From positions 30,207,531 to 30,271,530 of the forward strand of contig CM026554.1 in assembly GCA_015143295.1 (NCBI GenBank): a stretch of 64,000 nt of DNA, written 5' to 3'. The notes under the pieces were generated by a model. It ran no database searches. It saw only the letters and a program-made list of their open reading frames with translations, and was not told the origin of the DNA. Shown here one piece after another: positions 35,600 to 47,276 of this stretch; position 1 is the stretch's first letter; each line of letters opens with the position of its first letter. A program made the position numbers and the translations under genes. The DNA comes from Tetracentron sinense (taxonomy: Eukaryota; Streptophyta; Magnoliopsida; Trochodendrales; Trochodendraceae).

Positions 35600-37329
35600 C
35601 CCTACTCCTGAACTTGAACCACCTGCTACTATGCCATTGCCTAATGATATCTCCAACCAGCATCATCAATAGATTATTACATGGACTCAAGATGGCACTA
35701 GGCGACCTAAGATCTATGGGGATTATCATATGTATTGTTCCACAAAATATCCTCTTACTGCTTTCTTGATGAACAAAGTGCCGGATGAACCTACATGCTT
35801 CTCACAAGCTTCCAAATCTCCTGAATAGGGATCAGCTATGGGAGAAGAATTGATGCTCTGCAATATAATGGCACTTGGACTCTCACTCTCCGACCTACAC
35901 ATAAAAATGTAGTTCGCAATAAATCGGTGTTTAAAGTAAAGCAAAAATCTGATGGCTCAGTTGACTGCTACAAAGCTCGGCTTGTAGCGAAAGGATTTGA
36001 TCAAGAAAAAGGAGTGGACTACACGGAGACCTTTAGTCCTATTGTTAAGCCTACTACTGTCCGCACTATCTTAGCTCTTGCCGTTCACTTTGAATGGACT
36101 ATTAGATAACTAGATGTGTCTAATGCTTTCTTACATGGAGTTCTTGACGATGAGGTATAAATGGAACAGCCGCAAGGATTTGTTGATACTCAACATCCAG
36201 ATTATGTATGTAGGCTTCATAAAGCGATATATGGATTGAAGCAGGCCCCACAGGTGTGGTTCAATCGGCTCTCATCATTCTTGATCGAGTTGGATTTCAT
36301 TGAATCTCAAGTTGATTATTCATTATTCACCTTCCATGATAAACATGTCATCTTCATAGTGCTGATTTATGTAGATGACATCATCCTCACAAGCAACAAA
36401 CTTGAGGCCGCCATTACATCCCTTATTGATAAGATGAGTGTTGAGTTTTCCATGAAGGATCTCGGGAATTTGATCTACTTTTTGGGCCTTGAGGCCCATT
36501 GTGACTCATCCGGACTTTATCTTCTCCAATCTAAATATACTATTGATCTACTTCATCGCATTAAAATGGATGGTGCAAAACCATATTCAGCTCCTACTGT
36601 GTCCAGCAGTAAACTATCTCATTTTGATGGAGATTCTCTTGATGATGGAACTGATTATCGAAGGGTAGTGGGTGCACTTCAATACTTGACTCTTACTCGT
36701 CCGAATGTTTCTTTTCCCCTGAACCAACTGTGTCAATTCATGCACATCCCATCCACAGCTCACTGGACTGCAGTCAAAAGGATACTCCGATATCTCAAAG
36801 GCAACATTGATCATGGTCTACTCTTTAGCAAGGGATCTCTTACTTTAAATGCTTATACTGATCCTGATTGGGCTGGTGATCCTGACGATCGCCGCTCCAT
36901 AAGTGGTTTTGGGGTATTTCTTTGACCTTGTCTCATCTCTTGGGGTGCCAAGAAACAACCCACTGTATCTAGATCAAGTACGGAAGCTGAATACCGATCA
37001 ATGGCCACTACAACTGCTGAACTCTGTTGGTTGCATATGTTACTTAAAGATCTGAAAATCTATCTTGATTCTCCTCCCATTTTGTGGTGTGATAATGTGG
37101 GCGCTATGTCATTAGCCTCTAATCCCGTCTTCCATGCACGCACCAAACATATTGAAGTAGATTACCATTTTTTCCACGAAAAAGTGGTGTGCAAAGATAT
37201 CATGGTTAAATATATCTCCACCGCTGATCAGGTCGCCGACATCTTCACCAAGGGACTAACATCAGTACAGTTTACCAAACTTCGAGACAAGCTAATGGTT
37301 TGTTCACTTCCCATTAGCTTGAGGGGGTG
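35600..37329 (+). pseudogene. Copia A reverse transcriptase and RNase H remnant
   Basis: RT motifs: DCYKARLVAKGF (near 35961), the LDVSNAFLHG block (36110), IYGLKQAP (36229) and YVDD (near 36370). RNase H motifs: DPDWAGDPDDRRS (36863), STEAEYRS (36978), CDNVGAMSL (37090) and VADIFTKGL (37234). Stops lie at about 36107, 36158 and 36923. A shift between 35830 and 35925 separates RT from its upstream part. The polypurine tract TTGAGGGGGTG at 37319-37329 ends the internal region. Confidence 0.87.
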
Positions 37330-37603
37330 TATTAACTATTCATCCCTTTATTATAGCATTCCAAAGATAGCTCTCCTTGATTGTAGCCTTCCCAAGATAT
37401 CTTCTCCAGATCAGCAACCTCAAGATACAGAGAAAGAAGATCTTAAGTAAATCTCCAGCCATGTATTCTGGCTTATTCTTGTACATAATCATATCCCTTA
37501 ATTGTAGCTCATACAGTTGTAAACACAAGCATTTATATGGAATACAACCACGACTCAATGAGTGTGGAAAACCTTTCTTCCAATATGTATTATAGTTCTT
37601 TCA
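37330..37603 (+). mobile_element. Copia A 3' LTR
   Basis: TATTAACTATTCATCCC to AGTTCTTTCA, 274 bases, followed by the second TSD GGAAC. An open frame from the LTR runs to 37448, equivalent to the tail that the 5' LTR adds to the zinc-finger exon. Confidence 0.92.
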
Positions 37604-37608
37604 GGAAC

Positions 37609-37621
37609 ATTGTCAAGATAG
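37609..37621 (+). pseudogene. Displaced last codons and stop of the zinc-finger gene
   Basis: After the second GGAAC of Copia A, the next bases complete the frame of the exon left behind at 21433 and close it with TAG (37619-37621). They are now about 16 kb from the rest of the gene. Copia C begins at the very next base, so the original 3' UTR is not visible in this window. Confidence 0.6.
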
Positions 37622-37954
37622 TAAGAGAGCCATACTCATGCAAGTACAAATGGCTCACATGGAGGCTACCATAGCAAGCAACAGCCAGCTCAATCACAAG
37701 AGAAAATCAAGGGGGAGATCACAACAGAAGAGAAACTCAAGGAGACAATAACATGAAGATCACAACCCATTCAGTTGTCTTACAATCAAGCATTCTCCTT
37801 CACACTTTCTATCTGTAGCTTTCCAACTTTAGAAGGACTCTTGAATCTTGGAAGGATTCCTTTTTGTTTCTTGTGACCGTTTGTACAATTCTATAAAAGT
37901 GAATGAGAAGACAAACTCTATAGGTTGAGTGAGTGAAAAACACAAAACCTCTTA
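37622..37954 (+). mobile_element. Copia C 5' LTR (TA...TA ends)
   Basis: 333 bases from TAAGAGAGCC to ACCTCTTA. The six-base ends TAAGAG and CTCTTA are perfect inverted repeats. Its first ~65 bases match 54161-54225. Confidence 0.82.
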
Positions 37955-37955
37955 A

Positions 37956-37967
37956 TGGTATTAGAGC
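37956..37967 (+). other. Copia C primer-binding site
   Basis: TGGTATTAGAGC, one mismatch from the initiator tRNA-Met site, one base after the LTR. Confidence 0.85.
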
Positions 37968-38014
37968 ACATACATAGCTAAAGTTGTGTGAAGTTTGTCC
38001 TTTATCTTTCACTA

Positions 38015-39049
38015 TGGCCAATCAAACAATGAAATTCCCATACCCTTGAACCTCAAACGTGGGTAACTTTGTCTCTATTAAGCTTACCCAAACAAATTAC
38101 TCACTATGGAGAACCCAGATGCTGGGATTAATTGAAAGCCAGGAACTTACCGGGTTTATCAATGGAGAGATAACACCTCCATCAGAATCAATCATCACCC
38201 CGGATAGCTCGTCAGCTACTGGTGAGAAGATGATCACCAATCCGAACTTCATTTCATAGAGACGTTCGGATCGTTTGCTAAGATGGTGGATAATCAGCAC
38301 CTTAAATGAAGATGTGTTGAGTCTCGTCGTTGGACTCGAAACTTTCGAAGAGGTATGAAATGCCTTACATGATGCTTATGCCCAGGAATCTCAAGAACGA
38401 GAAGTCCATTTTACACAAAAACTACAAATGCTTCGAAAGGGTATGTCTTCTCTATCCAATTACATTCAAGATTATAAAATTATTTGTGATGATTTAGCGG
38501 CAATAGGGAAGCCTGTTGATGATAAAAAAAGAAAGTCTTCTAGCTACTCAATGGGTTGGGGGTTGAGTATAAATCGTTAGTCACTACTATGCTTAAACCC
38601 CCAACACTACAAAGAAATCATACCATTGCTCCAAAGTCATGAGACATTGATCTTGACCCTTGAAGTCCAACAACCCAACCATCAACCTGTTGATCAACTT
38701 GTTTCATTTATGACTCAAAGGGGTTGTGCCTCTTCAAATTTTGAAGAGGCTACTATTAGAACTTTTCTTCAAGAGGCCAAGGTTTCACTCAAATGAGTCA
38801 CACCAACAGAGGTAACCATGCACCCGATTAGCCAACATCTGGTAACAATTGTGACCAAAAGTCTGAATCAAATACTTCAAGGGATTATGGAAAAAAATTT
38901 CATAACATGAGAAATTCTGGACCTCTTCCTACATGTCAAATATGCGGTAAGAGAGGACATTTTGCACTTAAATGTTGGCACATACTGAACCAATCCTTTG
39001 CTCCAGAAGATATTCCACAGGCACTTGCTACTATGACGCTTAATGACAA
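38015..39049 (+). pseudogene. Copia C gag
   Basis: From the ATG at 38015: a TQTNYSLWRTQM block near 38088 and a QELTGFINGEI block near 38142, which is the gag N-terminal domain of Copia elements. A helical region with SLSNYIQDYK follows near 38453. The zinc knuckle CQICGKRGHFALKC is intact near 38936-38977. Stops at about 38048, 38257 and 38356 and several frameshifts prevent expression. Confidence 0.86.
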
Positions 39050-40732
39050 TCAGGACACCACTTGGTATCTAGACACTGGAGCTTCAACTCATATGACAGG
39101 GGATCCAAGTAAACTATTCAATTTAAGAGCATACGATGGTTATGATTCTGTGATGGTTGGTAATGGTCATATGCTGAAAATTTCTCATATTGGAGATACG
39201 TTCATTGATATTGGACACCGACAAATGGCCATTAAAAATGTACTTTTAGTTTCGGATTTAAAGAAAAACCTTCTATCAGTGAGCCAATTTACTAGTGATA
39301 ATAAATGCAATTTTGAATTTTCAAATGCTGGTTTTGTTATAAAGGATAGGAATAGCACAAACATCAGGATGGAGGACAGTAGACGAGGAAATCTATACGT
39401 TCTTGAATAGGCTCATCCAAAGGCTCTCTTCTCAAATAGAAATCAAGTAGCAAGTGAGAAAGTTTGGCATTGGAGGCTCGGTCATCCATAATCAAAAGTG
39501 GTCAGATTTTTAAATAAAATGGACTTTATTAGGGTGAATAATTGGGATAATAAGTCTATTTGTGATAGTTGTCAGATTGGAAAATCTTGTAGGTTGCCTT
39601 TTATTTCATCTAGAAATTTTTAAACAAAATCTATCTCCATCATTCATTCAGATTTATGGTGGGCAGCCCCAATCAAGTCTCATAATGGGTATCATTATTA
39701 TGTCATTTTTATTGATGAATGCACGCGTTTCACTTGGCTCTTTCCTCTTAAACGGAAATCAGATTTCTTCCAATGTCTTCTCACTTTCAAGCCATGGTAG
39801 TGCGTCAATTCAACACAAAATTCTGGTTTTCCAGTTAGATGGTAGGGGCGAGTATTCAAGTGGAACATGTAAACACCCCAAGACACCACAACAGAATGGT
39901 CTTTCTAAATGAAAACACCGCAATATCACTGAGCTTGGTCTCACCATGATGGTGTATTCTAAGGTTCCCAAAAAATATTGGGTTGATGCCTTTTACACAA
40001 TAGTTTTTCTAATTAACCGCATGCCCTCATCAGTCTTTGATATGGACTCACCCTTCAAGAGGTTATTCGATAAACATCCTGATTTTACCTCATTTCGGGT
40101 GTTCGGTAGCAAGTGCTTCCCTTGTCTTCGTTACTATGCTTTAAATAAATTTGAACCGAAGTCTCTCCCATGTGTATTCTTGGGCTATAGCACCAAGCAC
40201 AAGGATATCGATGCTTGTATCCTCCTACGGGTCGTATATTTATCTCCCAACATGTTATATTTGATGAACATATTTTTTCCATTTGCTAATCCATCTATGT
40301 TGCATACGACACAGGAAAATCAAGTCATTTCCACATTTCAAGATTGGGTGAATTGTGCAGATCAGGTTCTAGATCCATCACCACCACCATTTGCAAGATC
40401 TCAAGAACCCATCTCCAATCTTTCTTATACACATCCCAGCTCAATCTGTTCGGCCCAATCACTACTCGACCAGACCAACACTAGCCAAGATACACCACCA
40501 CAAATATTGGATTAGCACATGCGCCAGAGTCCAAGGTAATTTCCAGAACCTGTCTCTGAGCCCAGGACCAGCACTACTAAACTATTACCGGGTATTGGAT
40601 TAGCACCTGAGCCTAGCACCAACACTACTGGACCTTAAGCACCCATCTCTACTCCATCCACTGCACATCCTAACTCAATCAAGTCAGCCCAACTACTACT
40701 GAACAAGAGCACCATCAGCCCAGATAGATCAG
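39050..40732 (+). pseudogene. Copia C protease and integrase remnant
   Basis: The protease signature WYLDTGASTHM is near 39063. The integrase zinc domain has WHWRLGHP (39465) and CDSCQIGKS (39560), HHCC complete. The core has SDLWW near 39650 and the HYYVIFIDECTRFTW block near 39690, then a deletion and frameshift around 39795-39910. A PQQNG motif survives near 39886. The C-terminal domain is open from 39946 (KKYWVDAF, VFLINRMPS). Part of the catalytic core is lost, so integrase is dead. Copia D enters at 40733. Confidence 0.84.
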
Positions 40733-41868
40733 TGTAAAGTCATGTTTTTTGTTGGCAAAATTACGAGTCCTTTGTTATAGTTCTCCTTAGGTCTCACCAT
40801 CCGGTTCGATGAAAAGTGAAGAAGATGACATGACAAAGCTTGAAGAAAAATCACTCAAGAATGGCTCAAGCTTTAGGATGGTAAGTGAGACTTAGAGACC
40901 AAAAATTACCCATTTGGAAATGCCCACATTCATGGAATTTGATTCCAAAAAGCCTAGAGTAAAGAACATCAAACCATAGGGTATACAAGGGAGAAAAAGA
41001 GAGACAATTCACCATTGGGTCGACCCAGACCATATTGGGACACATTTTGTATGGCAAAATTCAACAAAGAGGAGAAAAAAAGTGGGTCGACCCAAAGTGG
41101 CACTTGGGTCAACCAAAGTGCTCATTTGGGTCGACCCAATCCCCTTTGGGTCGACCTAGTCCTTGAATTTCCTTTTAATTTCATTTTTAGCAACTTCTAA
41201 AACATGGTTTTTGCTTCTCTATTTATTGGAACCCTTCTAGTCCATGAATGGGGACTTTGGGAGAGTGTTGAGAGTGCACTAGGCTATCTCTAGAGTTCTC
41301 ATAAACTCTGGAAATCATTCCTCTCCTTCTCCGTTCTTAGTTGCTCTAGAGATGTAAGTATAGTCCTTCTCATCTTTCAAGACTTGCACTGTTTGATCCT
41401 CAAACTTTGATGGGATCACTCTAGAGTTGTTCAAAACCCTAAAACCCTAATTGAGCTCTGCTAGGAGTGTTGGTTAGCTTGAACCAAAGCCGTCAAGGAT
41501 GCGAATCGATCTTCGGAGATCATGGTTGAATCGCTTTGAGAAGAATTGGCCGGTGAGGAACTAAAGCTGTTGTTGTAAAGAAGTTGAGTTCGTGGTTTGC
41601 AAGCTGAAGAATCGATACCGGGGAATGGTATGTCGTGTCCGGTTGGGTAAGATTCGAGTCATGTACTATTGAAATCTTCTCATAGTGAAATTTGTGTTGG
41701 ACCAGGTCCCGTGGTTTTTCCCGGAAGGGTTTTTCACATAAAAAGTTTTGCGTGTTCATATGTGATTGAATGGTTGTGATTGGATAAAATTAAAATCGGT
41801 AGAATTTGTTAATTAAACCTATTCACTCCCCCTCTAGGTCAAAGGATTCATTGAACTAAGGAATTTCA
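40733..41868 (+). mobile_element. Copia D 5' LTR
   Basis: TGTAAAGTCATG...GGAATTTCA. Contains the perfect 12-base palindrome TGGGTCGACCCA at 41016-41027, 41083-41094 and 41127-41138, plus diverged copies near 41104 and 41147. Confidence 0.93.
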
Positions 41869-41870
41869 AT

Positions 41871-41882
41871 TGGTATCAGAGC
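41871..41882 (+). other. Copia D primer-binding site
   Basis: TGGTATCAGAGC, perfect initiator tRNA-Met type, two bases after the LTR end. Confidence 0.93.
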
Positions 41883-41938
41883 AGGTACACCCATAAGGTT
41901 AATCCCTTAAGTGTGATCTTGTGTTTATCCTTAAGTCA

Positions 41939-44220
41939 ATGACTACTCTAAGAGAGGGTGGTTCCATCTCTTGTCCCCCACTGTTTGATGGGAACAACTA
42001 TGCGTATTGGAAAGCTTGAATAAGAGCATTTCTCAAATCCATAGACGAGAGAATCTGGATGTCTATTCAGGATGGTTGTACCCCACCGATGAATATTCTA
42101 GGTGATGTAATTCTCACTAAAAGTTCCAAAGATTGGAGCAAAGATGAGTTCGAGACAAGTGGTTGGAACACGAAAGGTCTCAATGCAATATTTACTGCAG
42201 TCACTCTAGAAGAATTCAAACGAATCTCTTCATGTGAAATAGCAAAGGAGGCATGTGATATTCTGGAAATGACTCATGAAGGTACCACCACTGTCAAGAT
42301 CTCAAGGCTCCAAATTCTCACCATTAAATTTGAAAATATGAAAATGGAAGACAATGAAACTTTTGATGAATTCTATGCAAAACTAAGTGACATTGTTAAC
42401 TCTAGTTTCAACTTGGGTGAGAAAATTAGTGAGTCTAAAATTGTTAGAAAAATTCCTAGATCTCTACCGGAAAGGTTTCAATCTAAGGTCACTGTCATCG
42501 AGGAGAGCAAGAATATTGATGCTCTCAAGATTGAGGAATTGGTCGGATCACTCCAAACCTACAAACTCAATCTTCGACCATCCAAGAAAAACAAGTCTGT
42601 AGCCTTGAAAACTGTCAAGGAAACCTTGGATAAAGATGACAGTGATGCTGAGTTAGGAGAGAAGGAGTTGGCTCTACTTGTTAAGAAATTTCAAAAATAC
42701 TTGAAAACAAATAAAAGGTTCAATCCTAAATAAGGAGAAAAACCTCATGAAAAGTCAAAGTCAAAACATTGGGAAAACAAGAAAATCCCTAAAGGAACTG
42801 ACAAGAAATCTCGTGACATTCAATGCTATGAATGCAAAGGCTATGACCATATTTCACCTGATTGCCCTAACAAGAAGAAGAGTAAGGGAAAGGTGATGAA
42901 TACCACATAGGATGCCAGTGAATCTGAGGATGAACAATCCGAAAGCTCTATCTCAAGTGAGGAATCTGAAAATCATACAGCGTTCACTGTCACCCTATTG
43001 GAGATTGTCAATCCTTCCCCTAATCATGAAGAGAAGAGTGATGATGATCAAGTGAGTGAGTCTAATGAAGATCATGATCAGAGTCACACTGTCTCTGAGT
43101 CTGATGAAGATATGGATACAACCTATGAAAGGTTGTTTTCTGAAAGTCTCAAGCTAAAGAAAGCCAAGATCTCTTTGAACATAAAACTTAAAATATCTCA
43201 ACAAGAAAGAGATTTTTGCAAACTAAAAGCAGAAGGGAAGAATGCTCTAGTAGCTCAGCTTGAATGTGAAAAGGCTGAACTTGTATCCAAAATAGAATAC
43301 CTTGAGGAAGAAAATGTCTCTCTGTCCAAGTGGGTCAAGGTTCTAGAAATTGAGGAAGATAACTCCATGAGTGTGTCTGAAGAGTCAAAGACTCGCATTT
43401 CAGATTTGGAATTTGAAATAGATAACCTTATTAAAAAAGTTAGATTTCTGGAAAAGAAATTTCTCGATATTCTGAAAGTTAAGGATGGGTTAGCTAAGAA
43501 AGTAACTGAACTTGAAAGAGAAGCTAGACTCCTTAGCAACACTCAAATCCTGGATAAATTGACTAGTATACAGGGCTCTACAGTAAACATGTTGGGCATA
43601 AGACATCCAAACAAACCACCTGGTCCCTTGAATGTTGGTACACTGTCTACTACAACATTTGAGCCAATACATTAAAATCCAAGATCCGAGAGTTCCATTC
43701 CCTCAGAATCAAAAGCAAAGATGCCAAACTCTCAGTTGTATCAAACTTTTGTCACTTCTGGACATGGTAAGAATTCAGCTTCAACAGAAGTTGAGAGAAC
43801 TAAGGTTTAGCCTCAGGTTAAAAGATCTCCTCCTCCCAGGTTCATTCCCACTTGCTACCAGTGTGGAGTGAAGGGTCACACCCGACCAAACTGCAATGCC
43901 TTTAGGAAAATTCCCCGAAATGGTTCATGGAATCAAATTCAATATCAAGGAAATCTCCAAATGTAAATTCAAGCCTTAGCTGAAAAGTCTAGGAGTTTGA
44001 GTGAAGAAGTGATGAAAATTGCTCAACTCTCTAGTACTCAACATGGTCGTGACACTTCTTATACTCATCATGAAGAAGGTAACAGAATGAACCAAAAAGC
44101 TTGGGTTTCTCAGAAGAGAAGGAAAAACAGGAGATATAAAAAGAAGAAGGTCATGCCTATAAATGAAATGAATAAATACAATAGGGTTCACCAAAAGTCT
44201 AAATTTATTTATGTGAGAAA
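41939..44220 (+). pseudogene. Copia D gag (long SIRE type with coiled coil)
   Basis: ATG at 41939, then REGGSISCPPLFDGNNYAY. One reading frame is kept from here through 44716, with only in-frame stops (about 42017, 42731, 42908, 43673, 43807, 43963). Domains: the gag N-terminal block to about 42600; a lysine-rich linker; zinc knuckle CYECKGYDHISPDC near 42824; an acidic segment (42905-43110); a strong coiled coil with heptad-like L/I/E/K spacing (43130-43540); and a second zinc knuckle CYQCGVKGHTRPNC near 43855. Two knuckles around a coiled coil are a known feature of SIRE-type gag. It would build particles and package RNA. Confidence 0.88.
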
Positions 44221-45380
44221 GGATGACGTAAAATGCCTTGTCATTCACACCGCTTTCAAAGCCCAAAATTCTGGTATGTGGTATTTCGATAGTGGGTGTT
44301 CCATACATATGACAGATAACAAGTCCCTCTTCACTCAACTTGAGGAATGCTCAGATGGGACTGTTACTTTTGGAAATGGAAGAAAATCCTTTGTGAAAAT
44401 AAAAGGTGTCATCCAAGCTCCAGGCATTCCTAAACTAAAGGATGTCTTGTTTGTGGAATGACTAAAAGCTAATCTAATTAGCATAAGTCAATTGTGTGAT
44501 GATCACCATGTTGTTCACTTTACCAACAATAAATGTTCTGTTGTGGATGATAAAGGTATGTGTGTTTTGGAAGGATCACGAACCACTGATAACTGTTATG
44601 GTTTAATTCCAAGCGTGGGCTCTTCTACAATCTGCAACAGGGCTAAAGTTGAGGATATAGAACTATGGCACAAGAGGCTAGGTCACATGAATTTCAAAGA
44701 CCTAAGCAAACTCTAAAAACACGAGCATATGAGAGGTGTGCCTAAACTAGGGAAACCCTCTACTGCTATGTGTGGGCCATGTCAAATTAGCAAATAAATT
44801 AAAAGCCCACACAAGAAGGCTTCGAATATCGCTACCTCACATCCACTAGAATTAATCCACATGGATCTCATGGGTCCTACCAAAATTGAAAGTCTAGGAG
44901 GTAAGCGATATATCCTAGTGATGATTGATGATTTCTCAAGGATGCCATGGGTTGCATTCATAAGAGAGAATTCGGATGCTTTTGGGAACTTCAAGAGTAT
45001 TTGCATGAGAGTGTAAAATGAAAAAGGATGCCCTATCACTCGAATTCGAATTGATCATGGAAAGGATTTTGAAAACTCCATTTGCAATGAGTTTTGTGAT
45101 GAATCGGGCATCAAACATGAATTCTGAACCCTAATAACACCTTAACAAAATGGTGTTGTGGAAAGAAAAAATAGGGTGCTTCAAGAGATGGCTAGAGTGA
45201 TGCTTCACAGCAACAACTTGACTACTCATTTTTGGGCTGAAGTAGTTAGCACTGGATGCTATACTATAAACAAAGCCTACAATAGGCTCGAAATAAGGAA
45301 GATACCTTATGAGTTGTGGAACAATAAGAAACCCAATGTCAAGTACTTTCGAGTATTTGGAAGTAAATGCTTAGGGATCG
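44221..45380 (+). pseudogene. Copia D protease and integrase
   Basis: The protease site YFDSGCSIHM is near 44282. Gag-pre-integrase and zinc domain: LWHKRLGHMNF near 44663 and CGPCQISK near 44772. Core: MDLMG (44862), IDHGKDFE (45050), VERKNR (45158); the second aspartate is in RIDHG where most relatives have S/TD.G.EF. In-frame stops at about 44459, 44714, 44798, 45014, 45125 and 45143, all in the same frame as gag. A frameshift follows near 45375. Confidence 0.86.
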
Positions 45381-47276
45381 AGGGCAATTGGGCAAGTTTG
45401 ACTTCCGTAGTGATGAAGGGATTTTTCTTGGATATTTCATAAATAGTAGGGCATATCGAGTGTACAACTTGAGAACCTCTACTGTCATGGAGTCCATAAA
45501 TGTGGTGGTTGATGACTTAAGATCTGAGACCATGCAACTTGAGGATGACAATACTGAAGAAGGTGTGAAAATTCCAACATCTAAATCTGAAGATGAATCA
45601 CCTTCAATGTCATCTCCTAAAAAACCTACACATCCTAGGGTTATGAGACCTCACTCCTCAACTAAAATTATTGGAAACCTTGAAAGTGGAGTGAGAACTC
45701 GAAAACAAGTTGAAAACAAAGTTAGCCACTTTTACTATACTTCTACATTTGAACTCAAAAATGTAATTGAAGCTCTCACAGATGAACATTGGATAAATGC
45801 CATGCAAAAAGAGCTAAATCAGTTTACAAGGAATGATGTATGGTTTTTAGTTTCTAGGCCTAAAGATACAAAAGTTATTGGTACTAAATGGATTTTCAAG
45901 AACAAAACTGATGAAAATGGTACCATTATAAGAAACAAGGTCAGGTTAGTTGCACAGGGATACACTCAGATTGAAGGCATCGATTTTGATAAAACCTTTG
46001 CTCCTGTTGCCCGGCTAGAGTCAATTAGAATTTTGTTAGCTGTTGCATTTCATATAAAATTCAAACTTTTTCAGATGAATGTCAAGAGTGCCTTTCTGAA
46101 TGATATTCTTCAGGAGGAAGTCTATATGGAACAACCAAAAGGGTTTGAGGACCTCAATCATCCTGATCAGGTTTACAGATTAAAAAGGGCTCTCTATGGT
46201 TTGAAGCAAGCTCCCAGAGCTTAGTATGAGAGACTGACTACATACCTCTTAGAAAATGGATTTTTGAGAGGGGGAGTAGACAGGACCCTATTCATTAAGA
46301 ATATCAAGGATGATATGGTCATTGCTCAGATTTATGTTGATGATATTGTCTTTGATTCCATATTAGACTCTCATGCTCACTCATTTGCTGAACAAATGAA
46401 GAATGAATTTGAGATGAGCATGGTAAGTGAGCTAAATTTCTTTCTTGGTCTACAGGTCAAACAAATGAACAATGAGATTTTTGTATCCCAAACCAAGTAT
46501 GCCAAAGACCTTGTAAAGAAATTTGGCATGAGCTCAGTTAAGCATGCTCGCACTCCTATGAGCACCACCACCAAGCTTAGCAAAGATGCTTCAGGCAAAA
46601 GTGTCGACCAAACCATATACCGAAGTATGATTGGTAGTTTGTTCTATCTTACTGTCAATCGTCCTAACATTGCCTTTAGTGTCGGAGCTTGTGCTCACTA
46701 TCAAGCAAGCCCCAAAGAGTCACACTTACTAGCTATCAAACGTATCATTCGATATGTAAATGGAACTCTATCTTTTGGCCTCTGGTATCCCTTTGATACT
46801 ACTGCCGTGATTGTTGGATATTCGATGCCGATTGGGCCAGAAATGTTGATGATAGGAAAAGCATCTTCGGAGGATGCTTTTATGTTGGAAACTGTTTAGT
46901 TACTTGACTTAGCAAAAAGTAGAATTTCATCTCCTTGTCTACTGTTGAGGCTGAGTACATTGCGGTCAGCAGCTGTTGCACCCAACTTCTGTGAATGAAA
47001 CAGATGTTACAGGATTACGGGACAGAACAGGGCACCATGACTGTGTATTGTGATAACAATAGTGCCATTAACATTTCCAAAAAATTTGTGCAACAGTCTT
47101 GCACCAAACACATAGACATTAGACACCATTTCATTCAAGAGCTTGTTGAGCAAAGTGTTGTGATCTTGGAATATGTGCAAACTGACACTCAACTTGCAGA
47201 TATTCTTACCAAACCTCTAGACTCTCTTAGATTTGAGTTCCTTAGGAAATCCATTGGTGTGTGCGGTATTGAGTGA
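45367..47276 (+). pseudogene. Copia D reverse transcriptase and RNase H
   Basis: Open from 45367 to 46224 (integrase C-terminus and RT fingers: GTKWIFKNK near 45882, RLVAQGYTQ near 45943, an FLNDILQEEVYMEQP block near 46096, LYGLKQAP near 46194). A TAG stop at 46222-46224 falls where the family has a tryptophan. It then continues with IYVDDI near 46331 and TPMSTTTKL near 46552. A frameshift near 46825 disrupts the first RNase H motif (reading SMPIG). Later motifs STVEAEYIAV (46946), YCDNNSAIN (47046) and LADILTKPL (47200) are present in another frame. The normal pol end is at 47276. Confidence 0.88.

Larger units (their letters stand above)
21434..37603 (+). mobile_element. Copia A: complete but decayed Ty1/copia element (TSD GGAAC, TA...CA ends)
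   Basis: Flanked by exact 5-bp duplications GGAAC (21429-21433 and 37604-37608). The 5' LTR is split by Copia B (21434-21684 plus 28317-28332), and gag is split by Copia F (after 28897). The 3' LTR is 37330-37603. Without the two guests the element is about 4.9 kb. By eye the two LTRs differ at roughly 14 positions plus a 7-base indel in about 255 bases, so it is clearly older than F. It was inserted in the last exon of the zinc-finger gene. Confidence 0.9.
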
